From positions 62,001 through 126,000 of the forward strand of contig NW_019029035.1 of the NCBI RefSeq assembly GCF_002105155.1: DNA of 64,000 nucleotides. The letters run 5' to 3'. Positions 11,325 through 23,706 of this stretch are shown here, piece by piece. This DNA is from Lobosporangium transversale (lineage: Eukaryota > Mortierellomycota > Mortierellomycetes > Mortierellales > Mortierellaceae). Positions within the stretch are counted from its first letter, which is position 1. The number at the start of each line of letters is the position of its first letter. The notes under the pieces were generated by a model. It saw nothing but the letters and a program-made list of their open reading frames with translations, ran no database searches and was not told the origin of the DNA. A program made the position numbers and the translations under genes.

Positions 11325-12984
11325 TTCTTTACCTTGCCAGCCTCCCAACTCAAAATGCTTCGTTCTATGTCTTTTTTAAAACTGGAGTGTTAGTTTAGGT
11401 TATTGGACAGACTATGGCATTCGTTTGAGTAAAGAGAGCATGCATGCATTTCAACAAATTTGGGGCATGCAAAACCAAATTTTCAATGCATGAGAAAGTG
11501 AGAAAAGGAAATGATGTTGGCTTCTTACTGGCTCTTTTCCTCCGATGTCGCTCATCTTCCCCTTCCTCCTTTTATCCTCCCCCTACCGCCTAGTCTATGG
11601 GCTGGTCGGAGCAAAAGGCTCTTCTTCTGGTTGAAATGAACGTTAGTCTCGCAAGATGTGGATGGGATTCTTTAGATTGATATGATACTGTTTGCAGTTG
11701 CTCTGCTAATTTGTTTCCCTGGCTGCTCTTGTTCTGTATGCTCACATATTGATTCATATCTGGAGAGGAAATATAATGAGATAATGAGAGAGGTAAATGA
11801 AGTAGATTGCACTTAAAAAAATCGGTGAGGAAGAAGAGCAGAAGAAAAAAAAAAAAAAAGAGGAGGCAACACACCTTCCAGGAAAGAGGAAGGCGCGAGC
11901 GATATTTTAGTACAAGCAATGCCTATAGTATGCATATCAGGCGGCGTAATATGATAGACAGGCTGCGTCGCGAAACCAAACAAAAACAACAAAAAACAAA
12001 ATATATACCTTGCAGAAAAATATATTTACATGTGGATTATGACGATGGACAGCGAATATGGTTGAATACTCGTTAGATGTAACAGACATTCTCCCTCACA
12101 TCTTTTTCTTCCAACGCGATTTGTTTTTTCAGTTTGTCTTTCAGGGATTTTAGCATCGGCATAAAGGCCGTTTTAGATTTAGACTTCAGACTCGTTGCCT
12201 CTGTAAAAGTCGTTATTACGGTTGTGTCCTGCCTATGATCGCTTGTTTCTAAAGCCCGGTTGATTGATTAATCGTCATTTATTTGATGTTGCTATTGAGA
12301 CGAGAAAATGCAGCCGAAGCACTATAATGTAAATGAGAGCCAACACACGCCATGGCTGATCAAGGTGCCTCGATCTTGTGCAAATACATGTACGTTTGCA
12401 TGAATGAATGAATGTGTGTATGACTGTATGAATCAATGACGAAGTAATTGAGGGAGTGTGTACGGTGAGTTGTTTGCTGAGCATCGCAAATGACTGAGCA
12501 TTTTTTTTTTTTTTTTTTTTTTTTTGCTTTGCTTTGCCGGGATGAGGATATGTGGCAATAAGCAAAGAATTTTTGAGTTATTGTTTATCTGAAGTCTGAG
12601 AGCTAGTAAGAGGGTCTAAGTCAAATTCAAGGACCAGGCTGGGCCATGTCCTGTTGGGGTCTGATGGAGAGACTATAAACGTGTTCAATTAGTGGAAAGG
12701 GATAATTGCATGGTGCGATAGATAAAAAAAAAAAAAAAAAGCAATTCACATTCTTTGGATTCTTTAGGATTGATTAACGAATGAGAGAGGGAGAATAGAG
12801 GGGAGGGGGGTGCATGCAAGCACACCATCCAATCCTCGTAACAGCCTTCCCGCCAGAAACGAGAGAGAGAGAGAGAAAAAGAGATGTGCAGTAATCCAGT
12901 CGAATGTGCAGTGCCTAGATGTGCAATGTGCGATATTTGGTAAAATTCAATTCAATCCTTCAATATCTATTTCAATAGATCAAT

Positions 12985-13200
12985 GGGGGGGGGGGGTCAA
13001 TGGCACAATGACAATGACAATGACAATGACCATGAGGATGAGGATGAGGATGAGGATGAGAATGAGTATGATAGTGATAATGACAATGGCAATGACAATA
13101 AAAAATAAAAAAAATAAAATAAAATAAAATATAAGCATGCCTCAAATAGCGCACAACAACAACAACAACAATGCAAATGCAAATGCAAAATGCAAATCAA
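12985..13200. repeat. Cluster of microsatellites
   Basis: In order: a 12-base G run (12985-12996), hexamer repeats AATGAC then GATGAG then AATGAC (about 13006-13100), AAAAT pentamers (about 13100-13132), CAA triplets (13154-13171) and ATGCAA hexamers (13171-13199). The cluster is non-coding by context. Confidence 0.9.
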
Positions 13201-14471
13201 AAGGGTTGTCCAACTTGTTCACACACTGGTTTGACATTTTGGGTACGGTAAACATTGAATAAATATTTGTAGACCATCACAGATATTTCGTTTTAATGCA
13301 ATAGGATTAGTTTATGGCAATATATCAATATATAGAACACAATAGACAGATGTATATTTATTCCCGATTGATTCGCTTATTGAAACAACTGACTACATGG
13401 GCAAGACTAAGAAATGCTGACCATGGACATCCTCCAAAGGGATTTCCCTTTACTTCTTCTTCTCCACTTGTTTTTTTTTTTTTTTATATTTCCTTCCTCT
13501 TCTTTACATCTTTTTTTCTTTTTTTCTTTTCTCTTCTTCTTTGTCCTTCTTTCCTCTTCGTTGGCGTATACTTTTGCTTCTGCACATCAACCTCTTTTTA
13601 ATTCCTCAATTCTCATTCTATTCAGTCACATTCGCTTTATTTTCATTCATCATTCTCACCACTTGTCATCGCGTCAACTTCAATTCGCTCTCTAAACTCA
13701 GGTAGCTTATTACTTTCGAGTGCATTCGATCCGTCTCAAGCCTTTTTGTCCTCCTGCTTTTTTTTTTTTTTTTTTTTTTTTTCTCTTTATTGTTTCCCTT
13801 TGTAAACCCACACCTCACACTTTTTTTTTTTTTTTTTGTGTGTGCCTTTCTCAACCTTGCCCTCCTCCTGCTTCTTCCCTACCCCCCCTCCTCCTTCTCT
13901 TCTTCCCTCGCCTTCCTCGCCTTCAGTCTCTCCTTCTGCTTCTGTTACTCCCTACTCCTTTAAAGGGAAACGCATTGCTTGGTCCATCTAGAGCCCTTCT
14001 TTTCCTCTTTCACTTATCGTTTCCACACTACTTTTGCGCTCTTGGCTTTCTAGAAAGCCTAGACGAAACAGAGCCAAGCGCTCTATTTGCTTATTTTTCA
14101 AGACTGATTGACCCGCTTGCATTTTTAAACTCTTTTGCTTTTACTAACCTTTTTTTTTTTTTTTTTTTTTTTCCTCTTCTTCGTTTCTTCCTCTCTCTCC
14201 ATGGTCTTGTTACACTTGTAGCGCAGGGCATAAATACACAGCCCTTTTTTTATTTTTATTTTATTTTTTTTTTTTTACATTATTATTATTATCATTAACA
14301 ACGACAATTACAACTACAACAACAGTTATAGCAACAATAATCTCTTTTTGTCCGTTTGAATTCGGCTCCTTATTTTTCTTCCTTATTGTCTAAAAAGAAT
14401 CCGCTATCTTGACTGGTCAACCCTAAAAAGTATAAAAAAAAAAAAAAAAAAAAAAGATAGTGTTCTATATA

Positions 14472-17400
14472 ATGGCACACTCAGAACATAATCAAGTACA
14501 CATCAGTCGAAAGTGCCAGCACATCTCTACTCTTCGCTCTGGACCCAAGCGTTCTTTGCATCGCCCAAGTGAACAAAAATTACATCAACAAGCACGGCGT
14601 CAACAACGACAGACTTCTCAAGAATTAGAGCCTTTGCATACAACCGGTCCTCGTGTTACCACCGTTGTAACAATGACACCAACATCACCAATATCTGCAT
14701 CAAATGGCAAGCAAATTGTTGGTACAACAATAGTACAGCAAGATGTAAAAGGATCGACCAGTGAGCAGGACAAGATCGAAGTACGGGAAAAACAAAGCTC
14801 TGGTTCGAAAAGAGCTCGTGTCCAGCAGGCTGAACACAGAGAAAGTTCGACGCCAAGGGAAGCGAGTAAAGGACATGGGAGCAGACGTAATAGTGGAAGC
14901 AATAATCGACGTCCTTCACAAGGAAACACTCCCTACATCTTACGATCACAAACACAACAGATAGAATACATCGAAATAACGGATGAAGAAACAGACCTTG
15001 AACAGAAATCTGGCGATGCATCGGATGAGGACCGTGATAATTGGCGCGACACGCAGGACGGGTCGACTAAATCGCCGGGATCCAACTCTGCAGTCACCTC
15101 ATCAACCACCGGTGTCCGTCGTGTCTCTCAGACCCTTCCTCTATATCACCACTGCAACCACCATCATCGCCATCACCACCAGCGAATTTGCGACGAAGGC
15201 TCGTCCTCAATTTTGCTTAACACTCGTGACGTCCACCAGACCCATACTCGCAACTACTCATCACCCTCTCTACTGGACTCTTTCACATCACCAGATCCGA
15301 TGTTATCACCCATTCAATCATATTTTGGCTCGGATCCCAACTCACCTGCATCCTCTTTCTCTTTGCCAAGGCATGACCACTACCCCAGACTAACCATCGA
15401 TCCATCTGCTTCAATGGATGGCTATCATGGTTTTGCAACTCACCCCTGGAGTGAGCAGAGCACCACACCATCACGCGCCTTATCCCACCGATGGACTCGT
15501 CGACTGAGTCAATCGGATCTTCATCCTGACTCATCTAGCAATACTACGAACTCTAGGGGCGCCAACAGTAGAGCCAACCCAAGGCAACGTCACTCCAGCA
15601 TTGGTATCCCAAGATCTTTTACAGCTGCGACTGCTGATCAGCTGTGGGACACTACATCTTCCAATATGGAGACATCCATTGCGCCAGACGAGTCGATCGA
15701 CACAGAACATGATTTGGTCCCATTAGATGATGCCCCACAGGATTCTGAATACGAATCTAATGTTGATGAGAACTATGAGGGATATGAATCAACACATGAC
15801 CATCAATTCGACCATGACTATATTTCACGAGACTCTGATAATGAGGAGGACATGGATCAAGACGTGAGCTATTCATATGACCTTCAAGATTCAAGTGTTG
15901 ATATGAATGATGATAGGACCGAGGAGACTGAGGATGATACGGAGTCTGGACCGAATGAAGATGTGGAAGGATCTGACGATGATGACGAAGAAGAGAGCGA
16001 TCAAGACATGGCAGACAGTTCCAATTTTATATATACTACACCATCCGCATTTTCACATTCAAGTCAGCCTTCTACGCGACATCGGGACTCGAGGTCTTCG
16101 CGAAATGCTGGAGGAAGAGAGCATGTGCAATCGAATGAGTCAGATGAAGCTCTTGCGCGAAGGCTTCAAGAAGAAGAATATACGGCAATGTTGGGAGAAA
16201 GCGTAAGTCTTATCTCGCCACTGCCATCATAGATTAGCATACAGATACATATACAACAAGTATCTATACTAATACAGTTTTTTGGTATATTACAATGCTA
16301 TTCTGTGCCGGTACCCATTATGTCTTTGATATTGCAGAGCCTTATAGGTCATCTCACCATGGCTCTGTCAAGAAATCGATCTCTCAGAACTCGAAGACGG
16401 CATTCATCCGCTTATCGAACGAATGTCGCTCGAAATCGTACTGATAATGGGACGTTTTTGAGTCAAAGTGATCAATATGTACATCCTTGGATGATGGATA
16501 ATATGCGCTCACGCATTAGAGGAGCAGATACAAGGACTTCAGCAAGGTTATTAGGGTTGAGATCTACCTTTATTGGACATCATGTGTTACGACAGTCCAG
16601 GAATGAGCACTACCTTAGCAGGTAAGGATCAAGATCACTATTAGTGATGACTTTGCTTGTACGCCTTGCGGAGGCACAGGGTCATCTCATAAATGTGTAA
16701 GGATCAAACCAGTGATAGATCACAGGATAAGGATTCAAAAAAAGGAGCTCTGACCCTTTTTTTTACAGCAGTCAAAGCTAATTCTCTTTACCTTTTTATT
16801 ATTATTATTATTATTGTAAAAAAAAAAAAAAAAAAAAAAGTTCTCATGGTACATACAGCATGAACAACATGTGGGGAAGTCCTGCCGATTATCTTGTAAG
16901 CAACATCTCCTTTCTGACATGCATTATTGCTCCTCTTTGCTGAATTCAATTCCTCTGTCTTAATAACGATTCCTGATTTCTTCCGTATTACCACAGTATG
17001 ATGACCAAGTTGATGATAGTTATGAAGGACTCTTGAGGCTAAGCGAGCGAATTGGCGACGCCAAGCCAAAGGGGGTACCCTCGCATGTCTTGAAAATGAC
17101 AGACAAGTACATTATCACTTGGAAGCCCAAAAAGGTTAAGAATATGACACTCTCTATGTCTGCTGGATGCACGTTATCAGACTCCAAAGACACTTCCGGT
17201 GTCTCAGCACCATCGCCATCGCCAGCTTATCGATCGAGATTTTCCTCAAGGTATTCATTGCGTAGGAATGATGCGTCGCTGTCGAACTCAAATATTCCAT
17301 TGCCACCATCGCTGTTGCCCAATACATCTCTACAATCAAAGACATGCCTAACTGCATATAACCCAACACCTGACGAGTCATCTGATGAAAGGTAAATGTT

Positions 17401-17645
17401 TTCCATACAAACACTTTTTTTTTTTTTTTATGGGATAAAGAGCGTACTCTAAATTTTGTATTTTCTTTTTGTGCATACAGCTGTACGATATGCTTAGAAA
17501 TGTACAAGCTATCGGATCTACTTCGCCCACTCCCTTGTCGACACGCATTCCATAAAGGTTGCATTGATACATGGCTTCGAAACAACGCGCAGTGTCCAAT
17601 CTGTAGACAGGAAGTTACTGTAGCATCTGTGGAAGCTATGGTCGG

Positions 17646-17649
<4 letters not shown>
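14472..17649 (+). CDS. RING-H2 finger protein, probable E3 ubiquitin ligase (5 exons)
   Basis: Exons 14472..16202, 16338..16621, 16859..16895, 16997..17391 and 17481..17649 close in phase and give 871 residues. Exon 3 is only 37 nt. The N-terminal two thirds are disordered: Ser/Thr/Gln-rich, with a His cluster (HHRHHHQR) and a long Asp/Glu-rich region. At residues 557-577 there is a ubiquitin-interacting-motif-like helix (SDEALARRLQEEEY). The C-terminus is a complete RING-H2: C817, C820, C835, H837, H840, C843, C854 and C857, with the usual Trp at 847. Ligases of this kind recruit an E2 to modify partners bound by their disordered regions; the substrate is unknown. The first ATG in frame is used; an upstream GTG codon is not a credible start. 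The intron before exon 5 holds a poly(T) tract just after its donor. Confidence 0.85.
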
Positions 17650-17682
<33 letters not shown>

Positions 17683-18571
17683 CTTGCGGGAATTCTTAAA
17701 CGTGTGCAGCAATAGGGCTGTGCATTTTTTTTTTTTTTTTTTTTTGTTTATATGCCAATCCTTTGACTCTATCATCGCACACACAACGACTTAAATAAAA
17801 ATAAAGGCGACTGTTCGATGCTTGTTGGTTTTCCAAATCAGTCTTGATTTAACCGTGTTTAGCGGAATTGGTTAGCATCCCCTGAATAGCTGCCATCCAG
17901 AGGGATTACTTAGGATGGACAGGATTCACCGTGTTGTTCAGAACAATAAAACTTGATCGAACGTCTATTAATCCTAAAACCATGAGGCAAACAATACCTC
18001 TGAACGTTACAATAGGATTGTGTTGCAGAAAAGACAGCATTGTCACTTTTGAGCAACGAAGGATATAGGATTTGTTTCTTGGGGACGAACTTTTTGAAGC
18101 TACGCCTATTGCTAGCGAAACACAAATGGTTCCCGTTTTCTGCATACTTTTAGCGCTTCTACAAATCAAGGACTGTTGACGTAGCCATCAAATGTTGTAT
18201 GTTTGTCGAAGCATTGTCACATCCTTTGCAAAAGCTCAGGTGTATGCTAAGAGTATTCTTTAAGGGACGTAGAGGAGCCTATGATATGTGGTGATGTTCA
18301 GGTGTTTATACAGTATCATCTGGAGTCCGAACAGTCGCCAAATAAGAAACGATGCAGATGAGTAACAATGGAGGAGTTCGGAAGATTATCTTTTTTTTTT
18401 TTTTGCTGTGCTTTGTTCACTTTTCAGAAATGTCTGTGCAACAGAACTCGTCTGCAACCTTGATTTGGATCGGATCGATGAGTCTATGAGATCTGACTCT
18501 ATTAGGAACGTGTGGCAGGGTGAAGTGACAGTCCACCAATGAACTACTTGGCCTGCCTTTCGCTTGCTTTC

Positions 18572-18607
<36 letters not shown>

Positions 18608-18641
18608 TCATTTCTAATCTTCTTTGCAATAACGCATCGTC
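17650..18641. other. Intergenic region
   Basis: It holds the 3' end of the RING gene: a 34-base poly(A) directly after the stop codon, a second poly(T) near 17726-17744, and an AATAAA at 17794-17799. About 700 bases without visible genes follow. A stretch at 17856-17868 resembles a tRNA D-arm (box A) but no box B or cloverleaf follows. Just before the sideroflexin gene there is a T-tract joined to an A-tract (18571-18607), which could fold back on itself. Confidence 0.5.
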
Positions 18642-20390
18642 ATGGCCACTTTCAACAGTACATCCTCTTCAAACTCTTATGGCACCATCTACCAACCCAA
18701 GATTGATCTCTGTAAGCATGGACATGGAACATTTCTAAATTCATGCTGCTATCAATCCAATGGACAATGGAATGAGTACAAGCTTAAAAGATTCCAACGA
18801 CATCTCTAGAAAGCTATTCACTAATCTAACTTTTAAATATAATCCATGTTCATTTTACTTTTTTTTTTTTTGACATCCAGCAAAGCCAAGATTTGATCAG
18901 TCTACATATCTCGGTCGTGTAAGGCATTTTGTCCAGGTGACCTCGCCCTTGAACCTCTTTGTGACGAGACAAGGACTAGAGGATGCCAAGAATTTAATTA
19001 ATGATTACAATACAGGCAAGATCAATGTCAACCTCGATCCTGCGAAATTATGGAGGGCAAAGGAGAGTAAGTGGCAAGGCTAAAATACAGATATATAGAT
19101 AGAGATATATTTTTTTTTGAAAGTAATAAGTACTTCGTTTTTTTTTTTTTTTTATAGTTATTATTGTTGGGTAATTTTCATATTTTTTTTTTCTTGCGCA
19201 AGTATCTCTACGGATTCTTGTTCGTGGGCGTGGGATTTATATGATCATTGATCGAGTCGGACTTTCCTCCCTCTTATTTCCCCACATGGAGCGCTTTCCT
19301 TCTGGGTTAAAATATCAGATTATGAAATACTGACTTTTTTTTTTTTTTTTTTTTTTTTTTTCTTCAAAAAAATGCAGTTTGTGATTCAACGCTTCATCCA
19401 GACACAGGCAAACCTATTTTGTTGCCGTTCCGTATGTCATGCTTCGTACCAACAAATCTGTTGGTCGCGGCAGGCATGCTGATGCCTAATCCATCTATCA
19501 AGTCTATCATTTTTTGGCAATGGGCCAATCAATCTGTCAATGTCGCCTTCAACTATGCAAATGCTAATAAGACAACAGAAATGAACATGAAGGAGACTGC
19601 GGGTAAAAAAAAAAAAAAAAAAAAAAAAATGGCGCACTCTGTACTTTTTTTTTTTTTTTTTTTTCAATTTTATATAAAGCCGTCAAGAATACTGAGTTTT
19701 TTTTTTTTTTTTCTTTTTTTTTTTTCTTTTTTTTATGACTTAGTTGCCTATGCATCTGCGGTATCAACCTCCTGCTTCTTGGCTGTGGGATTGAATCAAT
19801 TAGTTCCAAGATTAACATCCATCTCCCCTGGTGTTCGCACGATCCTTGGGCGCCTTGTTCCCTTTACTGCTGTTGCTGCTGCAGGAACTGTCAATGTCTT
19901 CTTGATGCGCGGCAAGGAGATCAGGTCAGCCCTAGACACAGTCATAGAATATAAAATGCTTGCACCTTTATACCGGACAATCAAGACTAACAAAGCATGG
20001 GGAAATTAATATTATTATTGTTTTAGTGATGGCATCGATGTCTATGATCATGAAGGAAAATCAGTGGGCAAGTCTCAAAAAGCAGGATTGTCTGCGATTT
20101 CACAAGTGGCGATTTCTCGTATTTTGACCAATTTCCCAGTATTGACCATCCCACCATTGGTACTTTCACAATGGGAAAAGACAACATGGTCACAAAAATA
20201 CCCCCGCGCTTTAGTCCCCCTCAACTTGGCGGTCATCTCAGCCTGTCTGATGACCGCATTGCCATTGGCAATCGCAGCATTCCCACAATACGCTAATGTA
20301 GACGTCAAAACCTTAGAAGAGCGGTTCTGGAATTTGAAGGATTCCAAGGGTGAACCCATCAATACCTTGACATACAACAAGGGCTTGTAA
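18642..20390 (+). CDS. Sideroflexin (mitochondrial inner-membrane amino acid carrier family)
   Basis: Exons are 18642..18711, 18881..19066, 19378..19602, 19744..19924 and 20027..20390, phase-consistent, giving 341 residues; the family is usually 320-340. Recognisable family blocks are KPRFDQSTYLGRVRHF at the N-terminus, HPDTGKPILLPFRMS, then FWQWANQSVNVAFNYAN and the C-terminal SQVAISRILTNFPVLTIPP. The last carries the typical Ser-Arg-Ile-Leu and Pro-Pro before the final membrane segments. Sideroflexins sit in the inner mitochondrial membrane; SFXN1 imports serine for one-carbon metabolism, and yeast Fsf1 is the fungal relative. The donor of intron 4 is GTCAGC and that of intron 3 is GTAAAA running into a poly(A). 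The neighbour downstream converges, with 226 bases between stop codons. Confidence 0.92.
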
Positions 20391-20616
20391 AAAAAAAAAA
20401 AAAAAAAAAAAATCCGCTCCACTCTTTTTCATTTCATCTTTCACCTTTATATATATATTTATACATGTTTATAATATAGAATTGAATGGTTAGATCATAC
20501 AGTTGTCGAATTTTAAACAAAAAAAAGAATCTTTCTCGAGTTTTGACAGGAAAGTGCCTTGCGGACAAAAATGTTACTTATATAACAAAGAATCCCGAAC
20601 ACAGACGATGAACAGG

Positions 20617-21936
20617 TTAAAGACGTCTAGTCAGATACGCTGCAATAAGGGCCATCAATCCTCCAAATCGTAAGACCCAACCCACCGGCTCTGGGCCACC
20701 TTGTGCAGTCGCAACAGCAGCAGCCTTGACAAGTTCGCTCATCATCCTAAATTTCGAGTCTGAACTGGCATCACTGGGAGGGATGCCGACTCCAGGTGGT
20801 GGTTGATGAGTGGATGGGGGCTGTCGAGGATAATCATTACGTGGCTGGGCTGTTCCAATGATAGCAAACAAACAGCTAGCGATGATGGCATCTACAAATT
20901 GTGGGAAGACAATGTACATATTGTGGACACCCAATACCAGCCCAGCATCCAAATGTGGGCCTTTTCTCTTACGCTCGGCCTCCAATTCTGCGTCAGTCAG
21001 TCCGTGATTGCCGAACAGATCTGTTTCGTCATTATCATCATCATCATCATCATCATTGTTGTTGTCATTATTATCATGAATCGGAACTACGGTTGTAACG
21101 ACACTGGTCTCTCCATTATTTTCAGAATTGGTATGGTCGTTTTTGATGACGTTGTTGCTGTTACTAATGTTTTCATTGTTATGGTTCTTGGGGTTATTCT
21201 CCAAGGTGGTAGTCGAAGATGAGACGGTCCCATAGTTTGCCCTGTCCACTACTGTTGATTGATCTTCTTCTCGATCTCTTCCTTCAAGTCGATCCTTCAT
21301 ATCACTGATGATTTCACCAACCATTGCAAAAGGGATCCACATTGCGACCGCCCAAGGGACACCACATAATGCGATCACCCCTGTTGCAGCCCAGAGGTCA
21401 TCAACAAACCAGGTCATGCCCATACAGACCGCGAACCAGACAAGGGACATGGTCCATAGGTTTTTGAGTGTGAATGGGTTGCGGGGCCAGCGTTCAAACC
21501 CGATCTCCTGAGGCGTGATCTTTGGGATGAGGATTCCACAGAAGACTGCAACTCCAGCCCAACAAAGTAAAGCAAAGGAGCCTGCGCGTTCTGCATCTGT
21601 TTCAGGATCTCCGCCTAAAGAAGGTGAGGATCGTAGTAAAAGAGAGGGGCTGAGTGGTTCGCTGGGTGGATGAGGCGCGAGATGATGATAAAGTCCTCCA
21701 AGAAGATGAATGATGTTCGTAGAGTTGGTATGACCGTCATTGTTGCCTTCGCCTGGAGTGCTTTCATAACGATGTAAGATTTCACCAACCCAAGTGGTTG
21801 AATAAAACAAGAAAGGGAACCAGCCCATCCAAGCAAAGAACTGAACATTGCAAATCCGCTGGATCTCTTCTGGTAGTATCCTTAATGCCTTCCAGATATT
21901 GCCGAGTGTATTCCAAATAGATCTTGTGGCACAAGG

Positions 21937-21977
<41 letters not shown>

Positions 21978-22843
21978 GCAGTTAGACTTTTGATTTTAAG
22001 CTTCTGTTTCTTCCATTTTTTTTTTTTTTTTTTTACCTCTTTTTATCTTCTTCGGTAGGGCGATATGGGATCTCTTTAACACTCAAACAGCAGATACTGA
22101 GACAGAGAATAAAAAAGAACATGGCGACATTGGCCAAGATCTTGATTTGGGTATCTCCTAGGTAAGGACTAAAATATTTGACCAGATCCAGATTTCCTGC
22201 AAAGAAACCGACAACGGATCCCAAATTATTCATCCAGCCTGACCAAGCATTACAAATCTCTTGCTGGTCTGTTGGAGGAATATCCATGATCAAGGAACGA
22301 CAACTTGCTTGGACCGCATTGATTGAAAAGTCAAGGCAATAAAAGCCTACTACTGCAAACCCAATTGTCCATGCCTTAACCTATTGAGCAATAAACAACA
22401 ACAGAAAAAAAAAAAGAAAAGAAAAGAAAAGGCAAATTTAAGAAAAGGAAGTGATCAGTCGAGAAGAAGGAGGAAAAAAAAAAAAAAAGTTTCATTCACT
22501 TACAGCGCCTGTATAGGGATCATTGGCTTCACTATCCGGATTTCCCGTGATTATTTCGGCCAAGTCACGAGCAAAGGCGACCATATACATTGAAAGGATT
22601 GTCAACATGGCACCAACCAGGATGAAAGGTCGCCGACGACCAATTTTCCAATCCAGTGAATCACTAAAGACCCCCACGACAGGTTGGATCACAAGACCTG
22701 ATAGAGGCCCTGCTAGCCAGACAAGAGGCGTCAACGTCTTTGGGATGCCTAATGAAAGCAAATAGGGTGTACCATACCCAAGTTCCACCGTCCCTGAGAA
22801 AGAGGAAGAAAATGAAACAGGAGACTTGTAAGAAGTAGGAAGG

Positions 22844-22880
<37 letters not shown>

Positions 22881-23183
22881 GTTCTACATAAAATAAGGTG
22901 CAATTGAACCAATGTTTTATTCCTACTTACAGGTAAATTGAACACCAAGCATGCATATCGTTAAGCGAGCAATGTCAAAGATTGACAACTGGCGTCTGAG
23001 ACCTAAAGAGCGTTTACGAACCAGGGGAATACGACTTGTTTGATGTTGTCTAGGCCGCTCTCCAGGCTTCGGTACCGCCGCATTTGCACTGACAACCCGC
23101 GATAAACGACGCGATAACAAGGATTGCTGTTCTGATGGTGCCTCTGCCTCAGTTGTTGACTCTGACACATTATAGTCGGACAT
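20617..23183 (-). CDS. Sucrose/H+ symporter-like sugar transporter (GPH/SLC45 type, MFS fold)
   Basis: Minus-strand exons are 23183..22931, 22793..22504, 22380..22037 and 21922..20617, all phase-consistent, giving 730 residues. The N-terminal cytoplasmic part is Ser/Arg-rich. The first membrane segments contain ELGYGTPYLLSLGIPK, GPLSGLVIQPVVGVFSD and the signature WKIGRRRPFILVGA (RxGRR-type loop), as in plant SUC/SUT, animal SLC45 and fission yeast Sut1. The carrier should move sucrose, maltose or a related disaccharide with protons across the plasma membrane; the substrate cannot be read from sequence. A long Asn/Asp-rich cytoplasmic loop (around 21020-21200) separates the later membrane segments. 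The final segment is GWVLRFGGLMALIAAYL. All three introns contain a homopolymer of 14-39 nt. Confidence 0.9.
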
Positions 23184-23265
23184 TATTTACAGGAAAAGTT
23201 TTATTTCGTTGTTTTATCGCAAAACATGCAAAACATGCAAAACATGCAAAACATGCAAAACATGC

Positions 23266-23296
<31 letters not shown>

Positions 23297-23556
23297 TTCA
23301 ATAAAGTAGTTACTGAAAAGGTTAATGGTGAAAAGTCAAACTGTACTGCATGTGGGGCATTAATGCGCAAATTAGGTGAAATGAGGAAAAGAAAAGAACC
23401 AAAGAGAGAGTATCTTCTTCCTTCTCATTACCTTTTAATTGACGTAATGGATTAACTGACCCAAACGTGACCAAAATCATTAGATCAATTTTTCTTTTAC
23501 ATGGAAATATTTACTTTATTCTGATGCACGCATTATCAAGGGACGTATAGATGCTC
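23184..23556. promoter_or_regulatory. Upstream region of the sugar transporter, with 9-bp tandem repeat
   Basis: This stretch separates the transporter start (minus strand) from the stop of the Tco89-like gene. It holds five perfect CATGCAAAA units (23225-23269) joined to an A tract. It also must contain the 3' end of neither gene on the plus strand; no gene is seen. Confidence 0.45.
23225..23290. repeat. Five tandem CATGCAAAA units and a poly(A)
   Basis: Nine-base units repeat exactly five times, 42 bases upstream of the transporter ATG, and merge into a 27-base A run. Read on the gene's strand the unit is TTTTGCATG. Confidence 0.9.
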
Positions 23557-23626
23557 TCATCCTTGATGTGGTTGTCGTTGTTGCTGATGATGAGGTTGCC
23601 GTTGGTATTGGTGTTGCATCTGTTGA

Positions 23627-23660
<34 letters not shown>

Positions 23661-23665
23661 AATGG

Positions 23666-23706
<41 letters not shown>

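Larger units (their letters stand above)
9348..14471. other. 5.1 kb gene-poor region of homopolymers and microsatellites
   Basis: No supportable gene is seen on either strand. Open frames here translate to Phe, Lys or Ser runs from poly(T)/poly(A) tracts, for example near 10441-10463, 10982-11009, 11295-11323, 12501-12525 and 13759-13782. The last 0.8 kb is strongly pyrimidine-rich and leads into the RING-protein gene, so it is probably its promoter and 5' leader. Non-coding RNA cannot be excluded from sequence alone. Confidence 0.55.

Noticed and set aside
17856-17940. tRNA-like or SINE-like sequence
   Set aside because: TAGCGGAATTGG fits the box A consensus, but no GGTTCGANTCC box B, no anticodon stem and no T-arm follow at the right distance.
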